Below, in pieces: positions 27,368 to 35,179 of a stretch of DNA of 64,000 bases (position 1 is its first letter; each line of letters begins with the position of its first letter). The notes under the pieces are model-generated. The model saw only the letters and a list, made by a program, of their open reading frames with translations, had not been told where the DNA came from and did no database searches. Both the position numbers and the translations under genes were made by a program. The stretch is from SP197 sp965242595 (GTDB lineage: Bacteria > Pseudomonadota > Alphaproteobacteria > SP197), in the NCBI GenBank assembly GCA_965242595.1, contig OZ251464.1, positions 806,001-870,000 on the forward strand. The letters run 5' to 3'.

Positions 27368-27994
27368 CTAATAGGCGACCGGCAGCGGATCGAAATCGCG
27401 CCACAGATACCAGCAGGCCACCGTGCGCCAGGGCCGCCAGGCGCGGGCCAGCTGGGCCAGCCGCTCCGCCGAGCGCGGGCCGCCATAGAGGCGGCAGACG
27501 GCGCGTTGCAGGCCGATATCCGAGAGTGGCAGCACGTCCAGCCGGCCCAGGGCGAAGATGGCCGCCATGGCGGCGGTCCACGGCCCCACGCCGGCAAAGC
27601 TGGCCAGGGCGCGGGCGATGTCGTCGTCCGTGCCCTGGATGCGGTCGCGTGCCCAGTCGCGGGCCGCCTCCGGCGGGTGAAAATGCGCCGCCAGCGCCAC
27701 CAGCCAGCCAGCCCTGGCGCGGGTGAGGCCGCAGGCGGCCAGGGTGTCGCTGCCGGCGGCCAGGAAAGCGGCGGGGGTGGGCCGGCCCAGGCGGGCCAGC
27801 AGCCGCTGCCACAGTGCCTCGGCGGCCGCCACCGAAATCTGCTGGCCCACCATGGCCCGCGCCAGGCTGTGGAAGAGATCGCCATGGGGGCAAAGCCGTT
27901 CGCCGCGCCAGCGTGCGATCGGCCCCGCCAGGATGGGGTCGCGCCGGGCCAGCCGCTGGCAGGCGCGGTCCCAGCTGCGCTCGAACGAGTCCAT
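27368..27994 (-). CDS. alkA: DNA-3-methyladenine glycosylase II
   Basis: 208-residue HhH-GPD superfamily glycosylase that removes alkylated purines from DNA. Helix-hairpin-helix LASFAGVGPWTA (130-141) and catalytic Asp159 in DVLPLSDIGLQRA are visible. It lacks the extra N-terminal domain of E. coli AlkA, as in the shorter bacterial enzymes. ATG 27994 gives MDSFERSWDRACQRL. It sits 52 bases upstream of the amidohydrolase gene on the same strand. Confidence 0.88.
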   Translation of the reverse strand: MDSFERSWDRACQRLARRDPILAGPIARWRGERLCPHGDLFHSLARAMVGQQISVAAAEALWQRLLARLGRPTPAAFLAAGSDTLAACGLTRARAGWLVALAAHFHPPEAARDWARDRIQGTDDDIARALASFAGVGPWTAAMAAIFALGRLDVLPLSDIGLQRAVCRLYGGPRSAERLAQLARAWRPWRTVACWYLWRDFDPLPVAY

Positions 27995-28063
27995 GCGCCA
28001 TGATCGCCACGCCGCGCCTTGGCCTGCAAGCGGGCGGGCCGCGTCATGGGCTATGCTGGCGCC

Positions 28064-29371
28064 ATGGCTTTGCGCGCTCTGCTTGTGGCGGCCGGCCTCG
28101 CCGCCGCGCTCATGGCTGGCCACGACCGGGCGGCCCGGGCAGAGGATGCGTCCTGGCGCCAGGGCTGGCAGGCGGCCGCGGCCGGCGACTGGCAGGCGGC
28201 GCGCCAGGCCTGGCGGGCGGCGGCCGCGGCCGGCCATGTCGATCTGTGCTTCAATCTCGGCCTGCTGCACGAATCCGGGCTGCTGGGGGCGGTGGATTAC
28301 CGGGCGGCGGCGCGCTGGTATCGGGCGGCGGACCGGCTGCCGGCCGCCCGCCATCGGCTGGCGGGGCTGGCGCTGCGCGGCCTGGGCATGGCGGCCGATA
28401 CGGAACGCGCCATGGCCCTGCTGGAGGCGGCGGCCGCGGCCGGCTATGCCCCCGCCCAATACAACTATGCCGCCGCCTGGGAGGCCGGCCTGCACCTGCC
28501 GCCCGATGGCGACCGGGCGGCGCTGTGGTATCGCCGCGCTGCGCAAGGCGGCATGGCAGAGGCCCATTACGCCCTGGGCCGTCTGCTGGCGGCGGGCGGC
28601 GATCTGCGCCGGGCGCTGGCCCATTATCGGGCGGCGGCCGCGGCCGGCTATGCCCCCGCCCAGAACAACCTGGCCCTGAGCTATGAGCGGGGCGAGGGCG
28701 TCCCCCGCGACCCGGCGGCGGCGAAGGCCTGGTATCGGCGGGCGGCGGCGGGCGGGCTGGCGGTGGCGCAGAACAATCTGGGCATCGTGCTGCGCTATGG
28801 CCGCGGCGTGGCGTCCGATGTGGCGGCCGCGGCTGCCAGCTTTCGCGCCGCGGCGCTGGGCGGCGATGGCTTCGGCCAGCTGAACTTTGCCCAGGCGCTG
28901 GCCAACGGCATCGGCGTGGCGCCGGACCCGGTGGAAGCCTATGCCTGGATTCTGCTGGCGCGGCGTTCCGGCGCTGGCGCGGCGGCGGCCCGGGCGGGCG
29001 ATTATGCCGCCAGCCTGGCCCCGCGCCTGGACCGCGAACGCCTGCGCCAGGCGGCCCGGCGGGCGCGGCTGCTGTCGGTGCGGGTGGCGCTGGAGGTGGA
29101 ACGGCGGCGCCAGCGCCCGCTGCGGCTGCTGGCGGTGGAGGCGCTGGGCGCGCCGGTGGTGGCCGCGCAACGCTATCTGCGCGAGCTGGGCTATCTGGCC
29201 GGGCCGGTGGACGGCATCGCCGGGCCGATGACGGCGGCGGCGCTGCGCCGTTTTCGCAGCCACGCCGGCCTGGCGGACGAAGGCGCCATCGACGCAGCGC
29301 TGGTGGCCCTGCTGGCTGCCGCCTGGCAGGCGGCGCGGCAGGAGGAGGGTGCCGCAGGGCAGGATCAGTAG
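28064..29371 (+). CDS. Sel1-repeat protein with peptidoglycan-binding domain
   Basis: 435-residue envelope protein: cleavable signal peptide (1-26, ending AARA-ED), then six or seven Sel1-like helical repeats (~30-290, units such as GYAPAQYNYAAAWEAG, GMAEAHYALGRLLAAG, GYAPAQNNLALSYERG), and a C-terminal PG_binding_1 domain (~355-405, VVAAQRYLRELGYLAGPVDG then GPMTAAALRRF). It probably scaffolds or regulates periplasmic wall proteins. A repeated Ala-coding GCGGCGGCCGCGGCCGGCTATGCCCC-like DNA unit indicates repeat expansion. The stop overlaps the convergent acyl-CoA dehydrogenase gene by 7 bases. Confidence 0.85.
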   Translation: MALRALLVAAGLAAALMAGHDRAARAEDASWRQGWQAAAAGDWQAARQAWRAAAAAGHVDLCFNLGLLHESGLLGAVDYRAAARWYRAADRLPAARHRLAGLALRGLGMAADTERAMALLEAAAAAGYAPAQYNYAAAWEAGLHLPPDGDRAALWYRRAAQGGMAEAHYALGRLLAAGGDLRRALAHYRAAAAAGYAPAQNNLALSYERGEGVPRDPAAAKAWYRRAAAGGLAVAQNNLGIVLRYGRGVASDVAAAAASFRAAALGGDGFGQLNFAQALANGIGVAPDPVEAYAWILLARRSGAGAAAARAGDYAASLAPRLDRERLRQAARRARLLSVRVALEVERRRQRPLRLLAVEALGAPVVAAQRYLRELGYLAGPVDGIAGPMTAAALRRFRSHAGLADEGAIDAALVALLAAAWQAARQEEGAAGQDQ

Positions 29372-30534
29372 GAGCGCGGCAGCCCCAGCACATGTTCGGC
29401 CAGATAGGCCAGGATCAGATTGGTGGAGATCGGCGCCGTGCGGTAGAGCCGGGTCTCCCGGAATTTGCGCTCGATGTCGAAGGCGCGGGCGAAGCCGAAG
29501 CCGCCATGGGTTTGCAGGCACATGTCGGCGGCCTCCCAGGAGGCATCGGCGGCCAGCATCTTCGCCATATTGGCGTGCGCCCCGGCGTTTTCGCCCGCCT
29601 GATAGCGGCGCGCCGCCTCGGCCACCGTCAGCGCCGCCGCCTGGGTGCGGGCGAAGGCCTGGGCGATGGGGAACTGGATACCCTGGTTCTGGCCGATAGG
29701 GCGCCCGAACACCCGGCGCTGATTGGCATAGGCGACGGCGCGGTCGATGAAAAAGCGGGCATCGCCGATGCATTCGGCGGCGATCAGGATGCGCTCGGCG
29801 TTCATGCCCGAAAGGATGTAGCGAAAGCCCTGGCCCTCCTCGCCGATCAGGGCCGAGGCGGGGATGGCGAGATTATCGAAGGCGATCTCGGTGGTGGCAT
29901 GGTTCACCATGGCGGCGAGCGGCTGGATGGCAAGGCCCTTGGCCTGGCGCATATCGACCAGGAAGACGGAAAGCCCGTCGCTTTTCTTCGCCACCTGTGC
30001 CAGCGGCGTGGTGCGGGCCAGCAGCAGCATGAGGTCGGAATGTTCGGCCCGCGAGGTCCAGACCTTGCGTCCGTTGACGATATAGCGCCCGCCCTGGCGG
30101 CGCGCGAAGGTGGTCAGCGCGGTGGTGTCGCTGCCGCTGTCGGGTTCAGTGACGGCGAAGGCCTGCAGGCGGAGCGCGCCCGAGGCGATGGCGGGCAGCC
30201 AGGTCCGTTTCTGCTTTGGCGAGCCGTGGGCGGCCAGCGTGCCCATGGTGTAGATCTGCGCGTGGCAGGCGGCGGCGTTGGCGCCGGAACGCTGGATTTC
30301 CTCCAGAATGGCGCACCCGGCCGCCAGCGGCAGGCCGCTGCCTCCGAACTCCTCCGGGATCAGCGCCGCCAGCAGCCCCGCTTTGGCCAGGGCGGCCACG
30401 AATTCGCCGGGATAGGCCCCGGCCGCGTCCTTTTCCTGCCAGTAGCGGCCGGGAAAACCGGCGCACAGGCGGCGCACGGTGGCGCGGATATCGGCATGGT
30501 CGGCGGCCTCGCCCGCCGCTCTGGCTGTCGCCAT
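29365..30534 (-). CDS. acyl-CoA dehydrogenase family protein
   Basis: 389-residue FAD-dependent acyl-CoA dehydrogenase. The N-terminal helical domain is followed by the signature AFAVTEPDSGSDTTALTTFA, the WTSRAEHSDLMLLLA beta domain, the FRYILSGMNAERILIAAECIG helix and the C-terminal DMCLQTHGGFGFARAFDIER block. Substrate chain and branching are not predictable. ATG 30534 follows CGGAGGATGCC; a longer frame to 30744 has atypical composition. No beta-oxidation genes are adjacent. Confidence 0.9.
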   Translation of the reverse strand: MATARAAGEAADHADIRATVRRLCAGFPGRYWQEKDAAGAYPGEFVAALAKAGLLAALIPEEFGGSGLPLAAGCAILEEIQRSGANAAACHAQIYTMGTLAAHGSPKQKRTWLPAIASGALRLQAFAVTEPDSGSDTTALTTFARRQGGRYIVNGRKVWTSRAEHSDLMLLLARTTPLAQVAKKSDGLSVFLVDMRQAKGLAIQPLAAMVNHATTEIAFDNLAIPASALIGEEGQGFRYILSGMNAERILIAAECIGDARFFIDRAVAYANQRRVFGRPIGQNQGIQFPIAQAFARTQAAALTVAEAARRYQAGENAGAHANMAKMLAADASWEAADMCLQTHGGFGFARAFDIERKFRETRLYRTAPISTNLILAYLAEHVLGLPRSY

Positions 30535-30713
30535 GGCATCCTCCGGGGCGCAGCTTAGCGGTGGCGGCGGGGCGTTGTCGCCTGCCGCCTGCCGGACCGG
30601 GGTGCTGTCGCTGTGCGGGCCGGACGGCGCGGCCTGACCCATCTGGCAGCTGTGTTTGCCGCACCCGGCTGCCAGCATGGGCAACAATCCGGCTGCGAAT
30701 GGCACAAAAGGGC

Positions 30714-30741
30714 TTGACAGCCGTTCACATCTTATTACATA
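30714..30741 (+). promoter_or_regulatory. promoter of the 30776 gene
   Basis: TTGACA (30714-30719), 16-base spacer, TACATA (30736-30741), in an AT-rich patch with overlapping ACATACATA repeats, 34 bases before the start codon. AAGGAG (30763-30768) is the ribosome site. Confidence 0.6.
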
Positions 30742-30775
30742 CATACTTGGTCAAACAAACACCAAGGAGTCAGCA

Positions 30776-31390
30776 ATGAGCACTTCCATCCGCGTTGCCG
30801 ACGAAGTGTGGATCGCCACCGCCCTTCTCCACCGACGCTACCCCGACAGGGACGACTTCGCGGTAAGAGAGATCGTCCAGCAGGCGGCGGCAATGAAGAT
30901 TGCCGGTCCCGGTCCACTGCGTCCCGGTGTTCAGATACACGCCTCTCAACACTGCGTTGCCAACAAGCCTCCCAACCCCGGCAGCTATCGTATGCTGCTC
31001 GAAACCGCCAGAGGGCGCCGCCGCCTGTTCCGGCCTGGCGATCCTTGCCATCCCCAGCGCGCGGGAAAGCACATTCCTCGTGAGGGCGATATCCCGTCCG
31101 CCTACGGGGAGTTGCTCGACTGGTATCGCAACGAATATGTCGGCGGCCGCGATGCCGACGGTGACAAAGGTGGTGATCCGCCAGACCCGATCCTCTCGCT
31201 GCGCGGTTCGGGGGCGGATGTCTGGGCGGATGAGGGGGCCGATAGCTATGTGGACCGTCTTCGGAAATGGTATGTATCGGTGGCGGCGAGATTGACGGTG
31301 GTAACGACAGCGATTCGCTGGATCCGATCCTCTCTTCGCACGGTTTGGGCACGGGCGTCCGGGCGGCCGAGGCCGCCAACAGCTATGTGA
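30776..31390 (+). CDS. hypothetical protein upstream of a PIN toxin, C-terminus disturbed
   Basis: 204 codons from ATG 30776. Residues 1-120 look like a compact conserved domain, possibly winged-helix (STSIRVADEVWIATALLHRR, DDFAVREIVQQAA, LRPGVQIHASQHCVANKPPN, RRRLFRPGDPCHP, LLDWYRNEY). Residues ~136-165 (DPILSLRGSGADVWADEGAD and YVDRLRKW) resemble the tail of small VapB-type antitoxins. After that the frame enters a diverged copy of the same tail in the wrong frame, so the last ~40 residues are probably not native. Context suggests an antitoxin or regulator for the PIN gene 42 bases downstream. The family is not certain. Confidence 0.55.
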   Translation: MSTSIRVADEVWIATALLHRRYPDRDDFAVREIVQQAAAMKIAGPGPLRPGVQIHASQHCVANKPPNPGSYRMLLETARGRRRLFRPGDPCHPQRAGKHIPREGDIPSAYGELLDWYRNEYVGGRDADGDKGGDPPDPILSLRGSGADVWADEGADSYVDRLRKWYVSVAARLTVVTTAIRWIRSSLRTVWARASGRPRPPTAM

Positions 31391-31410
31391 GACACCTCCG
31401 GAAGCGGTGG
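31184..31410 (+). repeat. diverged tandem duplication of an antitoxin-tail segment
   Basis: Copy 1 (31184-31270) encodes DPILSLRGSGADVWADEGAD-SYVDRLRKW. Copy 2 (31321-31410) encodes DPILSSHGLGTGVRAAEAAN-SYVRHLRKRW. The copies are offset by 137 bases and are in different frames: copy 1 is in frame with the upstream gene, copy 2 with the PIN toxin gene. Shared DNA blocks include CCGATCCTCTC and AGCTATGTG. Confidence 0.65.
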
Positions 31411-31431
31411 AAAAGCTCTGGAAGGGAGGAA

Positions 31432-31851
31432 ATGAGCCGCATCTTCTGGGACACCAATCTGTTCATCTATCTGCTGGAAGGCGGCAAGCATGCCGGGCGG
31501 GTTGCCGCCCTGCGCCGGCGCATGATCGAGCGCGGCGACGCGCTGCTGACCTCGGCGCTCACCCTGGGCGAGCTGCTGGTGAAGCCGCTGGAGGCCGGCG
31601 ACCGGGCGCTGGCCGAACGCTACGAGCAGGCGTTGAGGGCGGGCGCCATGGTGATTCCCTTCGACGACCGCGCCGCCCGGCCCTTCGCCGAAATCCGGCA
31701 AGATCGCGCCATCCGCCCGCCCGATGCCATCCAGCTGGCCTGCGCCGCGGCGGCCGGAACCGATCTTTTCATCACCAACGACAACCGGCTGAGCCGCAAG
31801 ACCATCGCCGGCATCGCCTTCGTCCAGCCCCTGGACAGGGCGTTTCTGTAG
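31432..31851 (+). CDS. PIN-domain ribonuclease toxin (VapC type)
   Basis: 139-residue PIN RNase: first Asp in RIFWDTNLFIYLLEGG, Glu in LTLGELLVKPLE, Asp in IRPPDAIQLACAA, and Asp/Asn in DLFITNDNRLSRK. ATG 31432 follows GAAGGGAGGA. It is likely the toxin of a type II pair whose antitoxin is encoded by, or was derived from, the preceding gene with its duplicated tail. Confidence 0.85.
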   Translation: MSRIFWDTNLFIYLLEGGKHAGRVAALRRRMIERGDALLTSALTLGELLVKPLEAGDRALAERYEQALRAGAMVIPFDDRAARPFAEIRQDRAIRPPDAIQLACAAAAGTDLFITNDNRLSRKTIAGIAFVQPLDRAFL

Positions 31852-31854
31852 CCA

Positions 31855-32673
31855 TCAGAATGGCCTGTCGCCGGCGATCTGGACCCGCAGCATGATACGG
31901 CGGCTGGCGGGATCGAAGGCATCGCGGCGGTGCAGGGTGCGGCGGTTGTCCCACATCGCCACATCGCCCGCCCGCCAGCGATGGGTGCAGGCGAAGGCCG
32001 GGTCGCGGCAATGGTCCCACAGGCTCTCCAGCAGGCGCTCGCTCTCCCCGCGCTCCATGCCCTCGATGGCGGCCCCGCGCCGCCGCCCGGGATAAAGCGC
32101 CCGCCGCCCGGTTTCGGGATGGGTGCGCACCAGCGGATGGCTGGCGCCGGCCGCCGTTCCGCGCCGTGGCTGGCCGGTGCTGGTGGTGGCGGCGTCGTGA
32201 TGCAGGCGGCGGCGGGCAAGGGCGCGGCGCAGGTCACGGCCCAGCCCTTCCCATGCCGCCTCCATGCAGGCAAAGCTGGTGTCGCCGCCCGCCGCCGGCA
32301 CCTCCCGGGCGTAGAGCACGCTCGCCATGGGCGGGGCCTCCAGATAGGACATATCGCTATGCCATTCGGCCTCGCCCGCCCCCAGGCTGCCGATGGGCCG
32401 GCCGTTCTCCACCACATTGGAGATATACCACACCGGCTGGCCGGCGAGCTCTTCGCGGCTGGCGGTTTCGCTGGCCGGCGGCGGCTCCAGAGGGCCGAAA
32501 CGGGCGGCGAAGGCGGCCAGGGTGGGCGCTGTCAGCGTCTGGCCGTGCAGGAACAGCACCCCGTGCCGCAGCCAGGCGCGGCGCAGCGCCGCCGCATCGA
32601 AGGACGATGGGTCGGCCGCATCCACGCCCGAAACCCAGGCCCCCAGGGCGGCATCGAGGGGCTCGATCCGCAT
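31855..32673 (-). CDS. TauD/TfdA-family 2-oxoglutarate dioxygenase
   Basis: 272-residue Fe(II)/2-oxoglutarate dioxygenase. The metal triad is visible: His105-x-Asp107 in AEWHSDMSYLE and distal His248 in NRRTLHRRDAFD, with a C-terminal Arg in the SRRIMLR segment for 2-oxoglutarate. The family oxidises taurine, 2,4-D, sulfonates or similar; the substrate is not predictable. ATG 32673 follows GGGAGGGACGGG. It converges on the PIN toxin gene. Confidence 0.85.
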   Translation of the reverse strand: MRIEPLDAALGAWVSGVDAADPSSFDAAALRRAWLRHGVLFLHGQTLTAPTLAAFAARFGPLEPPPASETASREELAGQPVWYISNVVENGRPIGSLGAGEAEWHSDMSYLEAPPMASVLYAREVPAAGGDTSFACMEAAWEGLGRDLRRALARRRLHHDAATTSTGQPRRGTAAGASHPLVRTHPETGRRALYPGRRRGAAIEGMERGESERLLESLWDHCRDPAFACTHRWRAGDVAMWDNRRTLHRRDAFDPASRRIMLRVQIAGDRPF

Positions 32674-32754
32674 CCCGTCCCTCCCTCGCCGCGGGCGTGC
32701 TTTCCCCGCCTTCGGGGGCGATGATAGCCGGCGCGGCACAAGGGGGCGAGGGCC

Positions 32755-33513
32755 ATGGACGGGCAGCGCTGGGACGTGGAAGGCTACCGTCGCTTTGCCG
32801 ATTTCGTGCCGGCGCTGGGCCGCCCGCTGCTGGCGTTGCTGGCGCCGCGTCCGGGTGAGCGGGTGCTGGACCTGGGCTGCGGCGACGGCGCCCTGACGGC
32901 CGAGATCGCCGCCGCCGGCTGCGCCGTGGTGGGCATCGACAGCGCGCCACAGATGGTGGCCGCCGCCCGCCAGCGCGGGCTGGACGCCCGGGAGATGGAT
33001 GCGACGGCGCTGACCTTCGCGGGCGAGTTCGACGCCGTTTTCAGCAACGCCGTGCTGCACTGGGTGGCCGATATCGACGCCGCCCTGGCCGGCGTCGTTC
33101 GCGCCCTGAAGCCCGGCGGACGCTTCGTGGGCGAGTTCGGCGGCCACGGCAATGTGGCGGCCATCCGGGTGGCCCTGGCGGCGGTGCTGAAGGCGCGCGG
33201 CAGGGCGCCCGTCCAGGCTTGGTTCTATCCCACGCCGCAGCAATGGCGCCGCCGCCTGGCCGCGGCCGGCCTGCTCGCGGACAAGGTGGAGCTGCTGCCC
33301 CGCCCCACGCCTCTGCCGGCCGGCATGGCGGGCTGGCTGGAGACCTTCGCCGGGCGCTCGTTCGCCGCCCTGCCGCCGGGCGAGCGGCAGGCGGCCCGCG
33401 ACGAGGCGCTGGCGCTGCTGGCCCCGGTGCTGCGCGACGGCGACGGCCTCTGGAGCGCCGATTACATGCGCCTGCGCTTCGTCGCCCGGCGGCGAGGGGA
33501 AGGGCGCGCCTGA
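32755..33513 (+). CDS. class I SAM-dependent methyltransferase
   Basis: 252-residue small-molecule-type methyltransferase. Motif I RVLDLGCGDGALTAEIA (~41-57), acidic ribose-binding Asp in VVGIDSAPQM, motif post-II FDAVFSNAVLHWVAD, and KPGGRFVGEFGG. It resembles trans-aconitate 2-methyltransferase and biotin-type carboxyl methyltransferases; the acceptor is unknown. Confidence 0.8.
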   Translation: MDGQRWDVEGYRRFADFVPALGRPLLALLAPRPGERVLDLGCGDGALTAEIAAAGCAVVGIDSAPQMVAAARQRGLDAREMDATALTFAGEFDAVFSNAVLHWVADIDAALAGVVRALKPGGRFVGEFGGHGNVAAIRVALAAVLKARGRAPVQAWFYPTPQQWRRRLAAAGLLADKVELLPRPTPLPAGMAGWLETFAGRSFAALPPGERQAARDEALALLAPVLRDGDGLWSADYMRLRFVARRRGEGRA

Positions 33514-33524
33514 ACGCCGCGCGC

Positions 33525-34187
33525 CTACGCCACCTCGTCGATGCGCTCCACGATCTCGCCGACGATGCCGTATTCCTTCGCCTCCTCCGGGTCCATCCAG
33601 TAGTTGCGGTCGGTGTCCTTGGCGACTCGTTCCACCGGCTGGCCGGTCTCTGCGGCGATGATGCGATTCAGCCGGTCGCGCATTTTGAGGATTTCGCGCG
33701 CCTCGATGTCGATGTCGGTCGCCTTGCCGCCGATGCCGCCCATGGGCTGATGCAGCAGAAAGCGGGTGTTGGGGGTGCAGAAACGGTTTTCGCGCCGGGC
33801 GGCGAGATAGATATGGGCGGCGGCCGAGGCCACCCAGCCGGTGCCGACCGCCTTCACCGGCGCCGCCACGAAACGGATGGTGTCGTGGATGGCATCGCCC
33901 GATTCGACATGGCCGCCGGGCGAGCTCACCACCAGGCGGATGGGCGCGTGGCTGACCTCGCTCATGGCCAGCAGCTGGGCGCAGGCGGTGCGGGCGGCCT
34001 TCTCGTCGATCTCGCCGAAAAGCAGCACGGTGCGGGCATCGAACAGGATTTTCTGAACCGCCCCCCTCGCCCCGGCCCCATCCCCGTCTCTGTCCTTGTC
34101 TTCGCCGCCGCCCTTCTCTTTGCCGCCGTTCCCGAAGGCTGCGGCGGCGCGCCAGATGCGGGGGCGCGGAAGGCGGGATTCGGGCAT
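33525..34187 (-). CDS. ClpP-family serine protease paralogue
   Basis: 220-residue ClpP-like peptidase. Catalytic Ser121 in the TGWVASAAAHIYLAA helix start and His146 in NTRFLLHQPMGG are visible, with the SSPGGHVESGDAIHD oligomer/oxyanion region and the C-terminal KDTDRNYWMDPEEAKEYGIV block carrying the third triad residue. The usual ASMG around the serine is replaced by ASAA, and there is a charged low-complexity N-terminal extension (~1-40, GGKEKGGGEDKDRDGDGAG), both marking a paralogue rather than the main ClpP. No clpX/clpA lies nearby. ATG 34187 is chosen over 34265 by composition. Confidence 0.85.
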   Translation of the reverse strand: MPESRLPRPRIWRAAAAFGNGGKEKGGGEDKDRDGDGAGARGAVQKILFDARTVLLFGEIDEKAARTACAQLLAMSEVSHAPIRLVVSSPGGHVESGDAIHDTIRFVAAPVKAVGTGWVASAAAHIYLAARRENRFCTPNTRFLLHQPMGGIGGKATDIDIEAREILKMRDRLNRIIAAETGQPVERVAKDTDRNYWMDPEEAKEYGIVGEIVERIDEVA

Positions 34188-34261
34188 GGCTCTGGCTCCG
34201 GCTGGTCGCCGCCAACCTGTCACGGGCGCCGCGGCCCTGGCAACCGTTGGTTCCACCCCGC

Positions 34262-35179
34262 TCATGCCAGCCCCATCAGGGCGCGGGCGAAGGCGGTGGC
34301 ATCGAAGGGGCGCAGATCGTCCGCACCTTCGCCGACGCCGACGGCATGGATGGGCAGGGCGAAGCGTTCCGCCAGCGAGACGACCACCCCGCCCCGGGCA
34401 GAGCCGTCCAGCTTGGTGACCACCAGGCCGGTGACGCCGCCCAGGGCCTGGAACGCCTCCACCTGGGCATGGGCGTTCTGGCCGGTGGTAGCATCCAGCA
34501 CCAGCACCCGTTCATGGGGGGCGGCGGCGTCCAGCTTGGCCAGCACGCGGGCGATCTTGCCCAGCTCCGCCATCAGGTCGGCGCGGTTGTGGAGGCGGCC
34601 TGCGGTATCGACCAGCAGCAGATCGGCGCCTTCGGCCCGGGCCCGTTCCAGGGCGCCATAGGCCACGCCGGCCGCGTCGCCGCCCTGCCTGCCGGCCACC
34701 ACCTGGGCGCTGGCGCGCTTCCCCCAGACTTGCAGCTGCTCGATCGCCGCCGCGCGAAAGGTATCGCCGGCCGCCAGCACCACCTTGCGCCCCGCCTGGG
34801 TGTGGAGGCGGGCCAGCTTGCCCAGGGTGGTGGTTTTGCCGGTGCCGTTGACGCCCATCGCCAGCACGACATGGGGCCTGTTGGCCGGGTCCGGTGTCAG
34901 CGGGCGGGCCAGGGGGGCCAGGATGGCGGCGATGCTGGCGGCCAGCCGCTCGCGCACCTCGTCGTCCGTCGCGCCTTCGGCGCCCGCCCGCCGCCCGGCC
35001 AGGGCGCGGGTCAGGCGCTGGGCCGCCGGCAGACCCAGATCGGCGGCGATCAGCGTCTCCTCGATCGCCTCCAGCGCGGCGGCGTCCAGGCGGCGCCGGG
35101 AAAGGGCGGCGGCGATGTTGCGGGCGATGCGCCCGGAGGAACGGGCCAGGCCAGAGCGCAGGCGGGCCAGGAAGGTCAC
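34262..35179 (-). CDS. ftsY: signal recognition particle receptor FtsY
   Basis: 305-residue SRP receptor GTPase that docks ribosome-SRP complexes at the membrane. N domain (~1-95) and G domain with P-loop MGVNGTGKTTTLGKLA, DTFRAAAIEQL, LLVDTAGRLHNRADLM, TKLDGSARGG and the C-terminal VGVGEGADDLRPFD. It lacks the long acidic A domain of E. coli FtsY, as usual in alphaproteobacteria. The GTG start at 35179 overlaps the mtaB stop (GTGA). Confidence 0.95.
   Translation of the reverse strand: MTFLARLRSGLARSSGRIARNIAAALSRRRLDAAALEAIEETLIAADLGLPAAQRLTRALAGRRAGAEGATDDEVRERLAASIAAILAPLARPLTPDPANRPHVVLAMGVNGTGKTTTLGKLARLHTQAGRKVVLAAGDTFRAAAIEQLQVWGKRASAQVVAGRQGGDAAGVAYGALERARAEGADLLLVDTAGRLHNRADLMAELGKIARVLAKLDAAAPHERVLVLDATTGQNAHAQVEAFQALGGVTGLVVTKLDGSARGGVVVSLAERFALPIHAVGVGEGADDLRPFDATAFARALMGLA

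Noticed and set aside
28160..28870. Recurrent GCGGCGGCCGCGGCCGGCTATGC units as a possible DNA repeat array
   Set aside because: They encode the consensus of Sel1-like repeats in one protein; spacing follows the protein repeat, so it is not a CRISPR or independent repeat element.
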